Source of the DNA: Bacillota bacterium | Lineage (GTDB): Bacteria; Bacillota; Clostridia; Lachnospirales; Lachnospiraceae | NCBI GenBank assembly: GCA_023415055.1 | Contig: JAEZLZ010000137.1 | Location: forward strand, 1 to 61,683 | Direction: 5' to 3' | Length of the DNA: 61,683 nucleotides | Part shown: positions 49,850 to 59,700 of the stretch, one piece after another | How positions within the stretch are numbered: position 1 is the first letter of the stretch | Layout: each line of letters begins with the position of its first letter | The notes under the pieces: generated by a model | The model's database searches: none | The model's input: the letters and a program-made list of their open reading frames with translations, nothing else | Told to the model about the DNA's origin: nothing | Translations under genes and position numbers: made by a program

Positions 49850-51775
49850 ATGAAACACGGGTTTATTCGTGTTGCTGCGGCAACACCGGTCATCCGAGTT
49901 GCGGACTGCGGATATAATGCCGATAAGATTATAGAATTCATAGCAAAAGCACAAGAACAGAAGATCAAATTAATCGTATTTCCGGAGCTTTGTATCACCG
50001 GCTATACCTGCGGAGATTTATTCCTGCAGGATACCTTGCTTCAAGGGGCTATAAAGGGTGTGGAGAAGATTGCCGAATTTACAAAAGAACTGGAGCCGGT
50101 GGTTGTAGTCGGCTTTCCTTATGTGGTTAAGGATAAGCTTTATAATACGGCAGCAGTGATTCAGAGAGGAAAAGTGCTTGGACTGATCCCGAAGATCAGT
50201 ATACCGAATTATACGGAGTTTTATGAAGCCAGACATTTTACCTCGGGATTTGTGGACCCGGTGCAGATTAACTTTCTGGGAGAAGAGATCTTCTTTGGTT
50301 CGAGGATCTTATTTCAGAACAATGAGATGCCGGACTTTATCCTTGGTGTTGAGATATGCGAGGACCTTTGGATTCCGCAATCCCCGAGTATCGATCACTG
50401 TATCGCCGGGGCTACCGTTATCGCGAATCTGTCAGCCAGTGATGAGCTGACCGGCAAAGACACCTTCCGAAGAGAGCTGGTGAAGAACCAGTCAGCGAAG
50501 CTGGTGTGCGGCTATATTTATGCAGATGCAGGCGAAGGAGAGTCAACAACGGATGTGGTTTTCGCTGGACATAATCTGATTGCAGAAAATGGTTCCTTGC
50601 TGGCAGAGTCTACCACCTTTGAAAATGGGATGATAACCATTGAGGTGGATCTGGGGAGATTAAAGAGTGAACGAAGAAGGATGCATACCTATCTGGGGCA
50701 AAACACAAACCCGTATCAGGTGATACCCTTCTCCTTTCAAAGTAATGCAGGTGAGCTTCCTGAGCTCGAATTAATAAGATACATTGATTCTGCACCTTTT
50801 GTTCCATCCGTGAAATCGGAGAGGGAGAAGAGATGCCGGGATATAATTAATATTCAAGCCCTTGGCTTAAAAACCAGACTGGCTCATATTAACGGGCGTT
50901 GTGCCGTAGTTGCTATATCCGGAGGACTTGATTCCACTTTAGCACTTTTGATCACGGATAAAGCCTTTGATTTATTAGGCTTAGATAAAAAAGGTATCAT
51001 AGCAGTTACTATGCCGTGTTTCGGCACGACGGACAGAACCTATCAGAATGCGATTGATCTGGCCGGATGCCTTGGAGTTACGCTCCTTGAGATTCCCATT
51101 CGCGAAGCGGTGGAACTGCATTTTAGAGATATCGGTCATGATAAAAATCTGCATGATCTTACCTTCGAGAACAGTCAGGCAAGAGAACGTACTCAGGTAG
51201 TGATGGATATTGCGGGAAAATATAACGGCTTTGTAGTAGGTACGGGAGATATGTCAGAGCTTGCCCTTGGCTGGGCGACCTATAACGGAGATCATATGTC
51301 GATGTACGGAGTCAATGCATCCGTGCCGAAGACCTTGGTAAGATATCTGGTGGAATATTTTGCAGATACGACGAAAGACAATAAATTAAGTGAGGTTCTG
51401 AAGGATATACTTGATACACCGGTGAGTCCGGAGCTGCTTCCTCCCAAGGATGGTGAGATATCGCAGAAGACGGAGGATATCGTAGGTCCTTATGAGCTTC
51501 ATGATTTCTTCCTGTACTATATCTTAAGATTTGGGTTTGCTCCCGCGAAGGTATACCGTCTGGCGAAAACTGCTTTTGCAGGCCGATATGAGGATCAGGT
51601 CATATTACAATGGCTGAAGGTGTTTTATAAACGCTTCTTTAGCCAGCAATTCAAGCGTTCCTGTCTGCCGGACGGACCAAAGGTCGGTAGTGTGGCTGTA
51701 TCACCGAGAGGGGATCTGAGAATGCCCAGTGATGCATCGGCAGCGCTTTGGATGTCAGAATTAAATAAATTATAG
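49850..51775 (+). CDS. nadE: Glutamine-dependent NAD+ synthase
   Basis: 641 residues. N-terminal nitrilase-like glutaminase domain with Glu in FPELCITGYTCGDLF, Lys in GLIPKISIPNY and Cys in LGVEICEDLW; C-terminal ATP-pyrophosphatase domain with SGGLDSTLALL, ERTQVVMDIA, GTGDMSELALGWATYNGDHM and SVPKTLVRYLV. It converts nicotinate adenine dinucleotide to NAD+ with ATP and glutamine nitrogen. Start ATG has TGGGAGGC upstream. Ahead lies ~220 bp without a gene. Confidence 0.96.
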   Translation: MKHGFIRVAAATPVIRVADCGYNADKIIEFIAKAQEQKIKLIVFPELCITGYTCGDLFLQDTLLQGAIKGVEKIAEFTKELEPVVVVGFPYVVKDKLYNTAAVIQRGKVLGLIPKISIPNYTEFYEARHFTSGFVDPVQINFLGEEIFFGSRILFQNNEMPDFILGVEICEDLWIPQSPSIDHCIAGATVIANLSASDELTGKDTFRRELVKNQSAKLVCGYIYADAGEGESTTDVVFAGHNLIAENGSLLAESTTFENGMITIEVDLGRLKSERRRMHTYLGQNTNPYQVIPFSFQSNAGELPELELIRYIDSAPFVPSVKSEREKRCRDIINIQALGLKTRLAHINGRCAVVAISGGLDSTLALLITDKAFDLLGLDKKGIIAVTMPCFGTTDRTYQNAIDLAGCLGVTLLEIPIREAVELHFRDIGHDKNLHDLTFENSQARERTQVVMDIAGKYNGFVVGTGDMSELALGWATYNGDHMSMYGVNASVPKTLVRYLVEYFADTTKDNKLSEVLKDILDTPVSPELLPPKDGEISQKTEDIVGPYELHDFFLYYILRFGFAPAKVYRLAKTAFAGRYEDQVILQWLKVFYKRFFSQQFKRSCLPDGPKVGSVAVSPRGDLRMPSDASAALWMSELNKL

Positions 51776-51810
51776 CATCATTTAACGCACAGAATGAGGA
51801 GGATAAGAGA

Positions 51811-52695
51811 GTGGCACTTAAGATTATTACAGATTCAGCTTCAGATACACCAAGATGGGTGATTGAACAGTTTAACCTGCACGTGATTCCGACCCCTGTG
51901 GTTATTGATGAAAAGGATTATTTTGATGGCAAGACAATCAAGCCGGAGGAATTCTATCAGATTCTTCGAAGCGGAAAAGATATCAAAACCTACCATATTA
52001 ATTCAATGATGTTTTATGATAATTTTGAGCCGTATGCGAAAAGTGGCGATGAGGTTATTTATATCTGCTTTTCCACCGGAATTGCAGGTACATATAATGC
52101 TGCTAATCTTGCGAGAACCGAGCTCTTGGAGCAATATCCGGAATTTGATCTGACGATTATCGATTCCAAATGTGCTTCACTTGGCTTCGGAATTGCGGCT
52201 TATTATGCTCTTCTGATGCAGAAGAACGGAGCTTCCAAACAAGAAATCATTGACGGAATCGTATGGCACTGCGAGCATATGGAACATATATTTACCGTCA
52301 GCACACTGGAGTATCTGCTAAAGGGCGGAAGATTAAGCAGGACCTCTGCAATAGCAGGAGGCTTACTGGATATTAAACCGATCATTCATGTAAATGACAT
52401 CGGTGCCTTAGAATCGATTGAGAAAGTAAGAGGAAGACAGAAATCCTTAAAGCGTTTGATTGAGATCGTCGGTGAACGGGGCAAAGATCTGGAAAATCAG
52501 ATCATCGGAGTGGTACATGGTGACGAAGCAGAGACAATGGAAGAGGTGAAAGAGCAATTAAATAAAACTTTCGATTGTAAAAGACTGATCGATAATTATG
52601 TCGGCTGTGCTATCGGTGCACATACCGGACCTGGAATTATCGGAATCATATTCCTGAATGAAAGCTCTCCTTTCAAAAAATATTTGGTTGAGTGA
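51811..52695 (+). CDS. DegV family fatty-acid-binding protein
   Basis: 294 residues from GTG 51811 with GAGGAGGA upstream. KIITDSASDTPRWVIEQFNLHVIPTPVVID, ICFSTGIAGTYNAANLARTE (fatty-acid head-group Ser), IDSKCASLGFGIA, LKGGRLSRTSAIAGGLLDIKPI and GAHTGPGIIGIIF are the DegV hallmarks. DegV/FakB proteins hold a fatty acid for phosphorylation by FakA; whether this copy is a FakB is not clear from sequence alone. It follows nadE by 35 bp. Confidence 0.92.
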   Translation: MALKIITDSASDTPRWVIEQFNLHVIPTPVVIDEKDYFDGKTIKPEEFYQILRSGKDIKTYHINSMMFYDNFEPYAKSGDEVIYICFSTGIAGTYNAANLARTELLEQYPEFDLTIIDSKCASLGFGIAAYYALLMQKNGASKQEIIDGIVWHCEHMEHIFTVSTLEYLLKGGRLSRTSAIAGGLLDIKPIIHVNDIGALESIEKVRGRQKSLKRLIEIVGERGKDLENQIIGVVHGDEAETMEEVKEQLNKTFDCKRLIDNYVGCAIGAHTGPGIIGIIFLNESSPFKKYLVE

Positions 52696-52746
52696 CACAG
52701 AATGTCTCATAGGGGTATTAGGATATCATTAGCATGAATCAAAAGA

Positions 52747-52787
52747 ATGCTGTAAAGCCGTTACGGAGGTAGTAAGCTTTACAGCAT
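52747..52787. terminator. Hairpin between degV and a convergent gene
   Basis: ATGCTGTAAAGC (52747-52758) pairs GCTTTACAGCAT (52776-52787), 12 bp. Short T tracts on both sides, so a bidirectional terminator is likely. Confidence 0.6.
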
Positions 52788-52805
52788 CCAGTATGGTTTT
52801 CGGGT

Positions 52806-53243
52806 TTATTCTTCTGCTTGTGCTTTTTCAAGCGCCATCTTAATAGCTTCAATTAGAAGCTGTTGCGTATATTTCTGATCTTCCTCGATCTTAATTTCAT
52901 CCAGAGGAACATCATTATACAGCTGAGCTGCGATGGCTTCCAGTGAGGGCTCTACGAGAGGGAACATGGTAGTGATTGCTTCATCAATATTTTTGATGCC
53001 CACATGATTAATATGGTTTTTATCAACTACGACCTCCAGGTTAAGAGCAGTATCATTCAAGGTAATGGAGGAGGTATATACACCTGCAGTATACAATGTG
53101 GTTTCTGATGAAGCGGCTTCCTTATCTTTGTTTGGCTTAAACATGAATATAAGAAGCAGAATTAACAGAATTCCCAGGGCTGCAAAAATCACTGTATATA
53201 TGATTTCTTTTAATTGGATCACGACTATTTTCGTCTTTGCCAT
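52806..53243 (-). CDS. Single-pass membrane protein with FMN-binding-like outer domain
   Basis: 145 residues. Cytoplasmic start, one membrane helix (EIIYTVIFAALGILLILLLIF), then GVYTSSITLNDTALNLEVVVDKNHINHVGI and an acidic helical end. The strand pattern recalls FMN_bind domains (GxYxGS...LEVVVDKN...I), but the Ser/Thr-Gly-Ala-Thr flavin-attachment motif is missing, so FMN binding is doubtful. Divergent from addB with a 107-bp gap. AGGTAAGAT precedes its ATG. Confidence 0.65.
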   Translation of the reverse strand: MAKTKIVVIQLKEIIYTVIFAALGILLILLLIFMFKPNKDKEAASSETTLYTAGVYTSSITLNDTALNLEVVVDKNHINHVGIKNIDEAITTMFPLVEPSLEAIAAQLYNDVPLDEIKIEEDQKYTQQLLIEAIKMALEKAQAEE

Positions 53244-53350
53244 ATCTTACCTCCGAGCATGCTTTGCTTCATGTCTTAATCTTAATATATATTATTAGAC
53301 TCGTTTCAGTTTTATGCAGATATTTTTATGTAATATACGGAGGGATATCA

Positions 53351-56300
53351 ATGTCCTTGCAATTATTTCTTGGAAGTGCCGGTTCAGGCAAATCCTATCA
53401 GATGTATCATGATATAATCGAAGAATCCAGGCAGCATAGAGAGACTAATTATCTGGTCATTGTACCGGAGCAGTTTACGCTGCAGACACAGAAGGATATC
53501 GTGACCATGCACCCGGAGCACGGCGTAATGAATGTGGATATTCTCAGCTTTTTGCGCTTTGCTTATCGAATCTTTGACGAGATCGGTGGATATGATGCCC
53601 CGGTTTTGGAGGACACAGGAAAAAGCATGGTTCTACGTAAGGTGATCAGCGAGAAACGAAAAGAACTGATCCTATTTGGAACTAATGTAAAGAAACCGGG
53701 CTTTATCGGCGAACTCAAATCGGTATTGTCGGAGCTTTATCAATATAATATCCGTCCGGAGGATTTTAACAAGCTTCAGGAAATCTCAGAGAAAAAGCCG
53801 GTGCTGCAGGCAAAGCTGAAGGATCTGCTAACTATCTACGAGGGCTTTCGGGATTTTATGAAGGAACGCTATATCACAGCAGAGGAGCTCCTGGTAGTAT
53901 TAGAGGAAGCGATTGATCATTCTGAATGGATCAAGGGAACGGTGATCTGTCTTGACGGCTTTACCGGATTTACGCCCTGCCAGTATCAGGTTCTTCGAAA
54001 GATGCTTCGATATGCCAATAAAGTAATGATCACTGTTACCATCGATCCATCGGAGGAGCTTCAGGATAATGCAAAGGAGCATCAGCTCTTTGGATTAAGT
54101 AAGAAAACGATACAAAAATTATATAAGCTTGCACAGGAAGAAAAGGTTACCATAGAGGAACCGATCTACGCGGAAAGTAGAAATCAACTGGGAGTTCCCT
54201 ATCGTTTTCTGAATTCTGAAGCACTGGCTTCTCTGGAACGCAATCTGTTCCGTCACCCCTATCAGCCCTTTGAGAAGGAGCAGAAGGACATTACGGTTCA
54301 TGTGGCTAAGGATTCGGAGGGAGAGATTGATTTCGTCACCAGAGAAATAAAGCGTTTGGTGAGGGAGGAGGGCTACCGTTATAAAGACATCGCAGTAGTA
54401 TCCGGAAATGTAGAGGAGTACGGAAGAATTGCTAAGAGAAGTCTTACACTGGCAGGGATTCCATGCTTTGTAGATTATAAGAAGGATATCCTTAATAATC
54501 CCTTTGTAGAGCTTTTACGATCAGCAATTACGATTGTCAGTGAGGATTATAGCTACGAAGGTGTATTCCGATTTCTGCGTACCGGATTGACCGAGCTGTC
54601 CGAGGAGGATATCGATCTGCTGGAGAATTATGTTCTGGCAACAGGAATCCGGGGCAGCAGAAGATGGAGAGAACCCTTTGCCGTAAGATATCGAAGCAGA
54701 GAACCGTTGGATCTTGAACGAATTAACCGGGCTAGAAGCTATTTGATCGAGGTGATGGATCCTCTTTATGATACCCTAAAGGATAAGGAGAAGACACTGA
54801 GAGATTATACAGCGGCTTTGCATGAACTTGGGGTGCGCCTTCGTATCGAACAGAAGCTGGAGGGTTACCGTATCCATTTTGCAGAAGAGAAACAGACGCT
54901 GATTGCAAAAGAATTCGAGCAGGTTTATAAGATTATTATGGATCTTTACGATCAGATGGTACTATTGTTAGGTCCGGAAAAGTGTAGTCTGCAGGAATTC
55001 AAGGAGATTCTGGATACCGGCTTTGTCGAAGTGAAGGTTGGACTCATTCCTCCGGGTGTCGATGAAGTTGTGGTCGGAGACACGGAACGAACCAGATTAA
55101 AAAATATCAAGGCCCTATTCTTTATCGGTGTGAATGAAGGAATTATCCCCAAAGCAATCGGAAGTGGTGGAATTCTCTCCGATATTGAGCGGGAGTTGTT
55201 GATAAATAACGAGATCGAATTGGCACCGACCAAGCGCCAGCAGGCATTTACGGAACAATTCTATATCTATTTGAATATGACCAAGCCTCAAAGCAGACTT
55301 TATATCACCTATCATAAGGTGAATGAGGAGGGGAAGTCCTCAAATCCATCGTTCTTAATCGGTAAACTAAAGCAGTTATTTCCTCTTATGGAGCTTCACG
55401 ATGAGGATGAGAATTCGGAAAAGACAGAACATATTCTAAAGGACGATGGTTTAGCTTATCTGATCCAGGGACTTCGCAGATATCACGGAAAGGAACTGGG
55501 TGACCGGTGGAAAGAGCTGTACCTCTACTACCGATCCGATGAGGAGAAGGACCGTATTCTTCGTAAGCTGATTCAAGGAGCCTTTTACGTAAATAAAGAG
55601 AGAGGAATATCGAAGGAAGCTGCGTTGCTTCTCTACGGTATGGAGCTTAAGGGAAGCGTAACGAGGCTGGAACGTTATGCAGGCTGTGCTTTTGCCCATT
55701 TTATGAATTATGGTTTGTCACTGGAGGAGAGAAGAGAATATAAACTTGCCATTCCAGATATCGGCAATATCTTTCATAATGCAATTGATAACTTTTCCAA
55801 ACGGCTGGATGCCGGGCCATATACCTGGCATACGATACCGGAGGAGGTCCGTGAACAATGGGCGGTGGAATGTGTGCAAAGAGCAGTAGAGGACTATGAG
55901 AATTCCTTCCTGCGCAGTACAAAACGGAATGAATACCTAGTAACTCGAATGGAACGGATCACGATCAGGACCTTATGGGCTCTTTGCAATCAGATTAGGC
56001 AGGGGGCTTTTGAACCGGCAGGCTATGAGATGCCATTCTATCATATTCCTGATTCGACCCTTACCTTACAGGGAAGAATCGACCGTCTGGATCTGTATGA
56101 GGATGAGGATAAGGTCTATGTCCGGGTCATTGATTATAAATCGGGCAATACCTTTTTTGACATCCAAAGTGTTTACTATGGCTTACAGCAGCAGCTGTCA
56201 GTATATCTCAGTGCAGCAATAGGCTATCTGGCACAGCAATATCCACAGAAGAAGATCGTTCCATCCGGAATCTTCTATTATCATATTGATGACCCCATTG

Positions 56301-56746
56301 TAACCAAATCGGATCAGGCAGAGGAGGACATTTATAAGAGTCTGCGTATGAATGGTCTGGTAAATGCGGATAGTAAAGTAGTGGCTTTGATGGATCAGAA
56401 GCTTGCCGGTCCGGATGGAACACTGAAGCCCGGTACAAAATCGGAGATAATACCAGTAGAGACGAATAAGGAGGGGGGACTGGCAAAGCGCTCCTCCGTT
56501 GCAGATACAAAACAGATCAATGCCCTTGTGGATTATGTGAATCAGAAGCTAAGAGAAGACGGTAATCAGATTCTGTCCGGTGACACCAGGTTAAATCCTT
56601 ATCGCACCGATAAAAAGACTGCATGCGATTACTGTGAATATCGACAAGCCTGCGGCTTTGATTCAAGACTGCCCGGCCATGAATACCGAAGCCTGGCAAA
56701 GAAATCTACCGAGGAGATTAAGGCTGAAATCTTTGGTGATAAGTGA
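53351..56746 (+). CDS. addB: ATP-dependent nuclease subunit B (AddB)
   Basis: 1131 residues from ATG 53351 (CGGAGGG upstream; the frame is open from 53237). LFLGSAGSGKSYQMYHDII (Walker A) at the start, LVIVPEQFTLQTQKDIV, helicase-like core, and a C-terminal RecB-like nuclease: RIDRLDLYEDEDKVYVRVIDYKSG. Four cysteines hold a 4Fe-4S cluster: RYAGCAF and CDYCEYRQACGF near the end. AddB with AddA resects double-strand breaks and recognises Chi. Divergent from the FMN-like gene; addA follows after 53 bp. Confidence 0.95.
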   Translation: MSLQLFLGSAGSGKSYQMYHDIIEESRQHRETNYLVIVPEQFTLQTQKDIVTMHPEHGVMNVDILSFLRFAYRIFDEIGGYDAPVLEDTGKSMVLRKVISEKRKELILFGTNVKKPGFIGELKSVLSELYQYNIRPEDFNKLQEISEKKPVLQAKLKDLLTIYEGFRDFMKERYITAEELLVVLEEAIDHSEWIKGTVICLDGFTGFTPCQYQVLRKMLRYANKVMITVTIDPSEELQDNAKEHQLFGLSKKTIQKLYKLAQEEKVTIEEPIYAESRNQLGVPYRFLNSEALASLERNLFRHPYQPFEKEQKDITVHVAKDSEGEIDFVTREIKRLVREEGYRYKDIAVVSGNVEEYGRIAKRSLTLAGIPCFVDYKKDILNNPFVELLRSAITIVSEDYSYEGVFRFLRTGLTELSEEDIDLLENYVLATGIRGSRRWREPFAVRYRSREPLDLERINRARSYLIEVMDPLYDTLKDKEKTLRDYTAALHELGVRLRIEQKLEGYRIHFAEEKQTLIAKEFEQVYKIIMDLYDQMVLLLGPEKCSLQEFKEILDTGFVEVKVGLIPPGVDEVVVGDTERTRLKNIKALFFIGVNEGIIPKAIGSGGILSDIERELLINNEIELAPTKRQQAFTEQFYIYLNMTKPQSRLYITYHKVNEEGKSSNPSFLIGKLKQLFPLMELHDEDENSEKTEHILKDDGLAYLIQGLRRYHGKELGDRWKELYLYYRSDEEKDRILRKLIQGAFYVNKERGISKEAALLLYGMELKGSVTRLERYAGCAFAHFMNYGLSLEERREYKLAIPDIGNIFHNAIDNFSKRLDAGPYTWHTIPEEVREQWAVECVQRAVEDYENSFLRSTKRNEYLVTRMERITIRTLWALCNQIRQGAFEPAGYEMPFYHIPDSTLTLQGRIDRLDLYEDEDKVYVRVIDYKSGNTFFDIQSVYYGLQQQLSVYLSAAIGYLAQQYPQKKIVPSGIFYYHIDDPIVTKSDQAEEDIYKSLRMNGLVNADSKVVALMDQKLAGPDGTLKPGTKSEIIPVETNKEGGLAKRSSVADTKQINALVDYVNQKLREDGNQILSGDTRLNPYRTDKKTACDYCEYRQACGFDSRLPGHEYRSLAKKSTEEIKAEIFGDK

Positions 56747-56799
56747 GTATACTTCGGCTATAACATGACAAAAAGCATAGATGACAAAGGGAGAAAACC

Positions 56800-59700
56800 A
56801 TGGGCTGGACAAAAGCGCAACAGAAGGTTATTGATGCCAGAAATAAGAATATATTGGTTTCGGCAGCGGCAGGCTCCGGTAAGACCGCTGTATTAGTCGA
56901 GCGTATCATTGCTATGATTTCTGAGGGTGACCATCCGATGGATATCGATCATCTCCTGGTGGTAACCTTTACGAATGCGGCTGCAGCAGAGATGAGGGAG
57001 CGTATCGGAAAAGCGATTGATAAGAAGCTTTTGGAGAATCCGAATAACCTCCATCTTCAGAGGCAAAGCTCCTTACTTCAGAGTGCCCAGATTACGACGA
57101 TACATAGCTTCTGTCTGAATGTAATTCGCAATTATTTTCATAGAATTGATCTGGATCCATCCTTCAAGATAGCGGAGGAAGCAGAGATTACTCTGATGAA
57201 ATCGGATGTTATTTCCGATATTTTAGAACGGTGGTATGAAGAAGGCCGTGAGGATTTCCATGATTTTGTGGAAAGCTATTCCTATTCCAAATCCGATCTG
57301 CCGATCGAAGAACTTATCATACAATTGTATAACTTTTCGATGAGTGATCCATGGCCGAAGACCTGGATCGAAAGAAGGCGACAAAGTTTTTTCCTTGATT
57401 CGCTCACACAGATGAATGACACATCATGGATGAAGGAGCTTCTTGAATATGTTCGGGTGGTATTGCTGGATCTGTACAGCAAAAATTCTCAGGCACTCGC
57501 CGTATGCCATGAGGCAGATGGACCCTCTGCCTATGAAATAGCTCTGTTGTCGGACCGAAGTATTCTGGATGCACTGCTAAAGGCGAATACCTACGAAGAG
57601 TATTCAAAGCTATTCCCGGGCATAGCCTATGACCGTCTTTCTAACAGGAAGGAAGAGGGGGTTCAGCCCTGGAAGAAGGACCGTGTGAAGGAACTCCGTG
57701 AAGAGGTGAAGAAAGGCATAAAGGATCTGGCTGGTCAGTATTTCTTCCAAACACCGGAGGAGATGCTTAAGGATCTTCAGTCAGTAGGCAGTATAATGCA
57801 GGTTCTTTTTGACCTTACGTTAGAATTTATGGATGAATTCGCGAAAAAAAAGGAAGAGAAAAATCTCATTGATTTCAATGATTTGGAGCATTTTGCCCTT
57901 AAGATACTTGTAAGTGAAGAGGACGGCAAAGCATTCCCTACACAAGCAGCGCTGGAGCTTGGCGAGCAATTTGACGAAATTCTGATTGATGAATATCAAG
58001 ATAGCAATATGGTTCAGGAGACGCTGCTTCGTAGCATTTCCCGTGAAGAGCAGGGGAGTCCGAACCGCTTTATGGTAGGTGACGTGAAACAGAGCATTTA
58101 TAAATTCCGACTAGCGATGCCGGAGATCTTCATGGAGAAATACAGCACCTATTCATGTGAGGAGAGCAACTCGGAGGGTGAGACAAATTATTATCAAAGA
58201 ATTGATCTCGACAAGAATTTTAGAAGCAGGGATACGGTACTTCAATATGTAAACCGGATATTTGAGCAAATAATGCAAAAAAGCGTCGGCGGAATAATCT
58301 ATGATGAAGCGGCTTCGTTAAAATACGGTGAGCTGTATGAAGAAACTCTGATTCCTCTTCCTCTCCTGACAGAGGGGAAAGCAGAGCTAACCGATCAGGA
58401 AGAGATATCTATGGAACAGAAAAGATCTGTTCTAATGAACCTCTTATCAGAGGATGTAAGATCCAGACTAGCTCAGGAGACGGAATTGTTATTAGTGACA
58501 GAGGAGGAAGAAAGTTCAGACCAATCAGAGTATGCCAGGACCTCTTCACAGGAAAGTAAGGGTGAGGAAGAGGAAGTCGTAATAACGAATGAAACCTCAC
58601 AGGAAGAAGCAGTCTATACAAAGAGAGAGCTGGAAGCAAGGGCAATCGCAAGAAGAATCAAGGAGCTGACGGATCCAGAGACCGGAATGCTGATATTTGA
58701 TCAGAAGGCAAAGAAGCACCGAATCGCTACATTGAAGGATATCGTTATTCTGCTTCGCAGCATGACAGGATGGTCAGAAATCTTTGTAAATACGCTGATG
58801 CAGGAAGGAATTCCGGCATATGCTGATACCGGTACCGGTTATTTTAGGACCATTGAAATCATGACGATACTGAACATGCTTCATATCATTGATAATCCAA
58901 GACAGGATATTCCTTTGGTTGGCGTATTATATTCACCAATGGTTGGAATGACATCGACTGAGCTTGCCATGATCCGTGCCTTCGATCGTAACACGAATAT
59001 GTACTGCGCCTTGCTTGCCTTTACGAGGCAGGAGGAAGGACAGGAGGACGATCAGGTAAAGAAGCAGGAAGATAACGAAAGTACTGAGAATAAAGCAGGT
59101 ATAGACAATAAAGAAGATATAGACAACAAAGCAGATATAGACAATAAAACAGAGATAAACAATAAAAAAGACGAAAACAATAAAGAACATCAAAACAATA
59201 AAGAAGATGAATTGAAATCTAAGGCAAAAAAATTCCTAAGCCGATTACACTATTATCGTTCTCTTGTGAATTATACGCCGATTCATGAATTAATCCAGAT
59301 CATTCTGGATGAAACCGGTTACTATCATTATGCCAGTACAATGCCCGGAGGTGAGCAGAGACAGGCAAATATCGATATGCTGATATCTCGTGCAGTACGC
59401 TTTGAAAAGGGAAGCTATACAGGATTATTCCACTTTATCCGCTACATTGAAAAGCTTCATAAATATGAAGTTGATTTTGGGGAAGCGGCTACTTCCGGTG
59501 AACAGGACAATACCGTTCGAATCATGAGTATTCATAAGAGCAAGGGATTGGAATTTCCGATTGTAATTGTAGCAGCGATGGGGAAGCAGTTCAATACACA
59601 GGATCTGCGCAGCAGTATCGTGCTTCATAGCGAGCTGGGTGTGGGACCGGATTATATCGACAGCAGACAAAGGACTAAGGTGTCAACACTGCTTAAGAAG

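Noticed and set aside
53237..53350. Extended AddB start
   Set aside because: The added 38 residues overlap the divergent gene's promoter area and are not family-like; GGAGGG precedes ATG 53351.
58933..59193. Minus-strand ORF of hydrophobic residues
   Set aside because: It is the complement of the DNK-repeat of addA; the hydrophobic character arises from the repeat alone.
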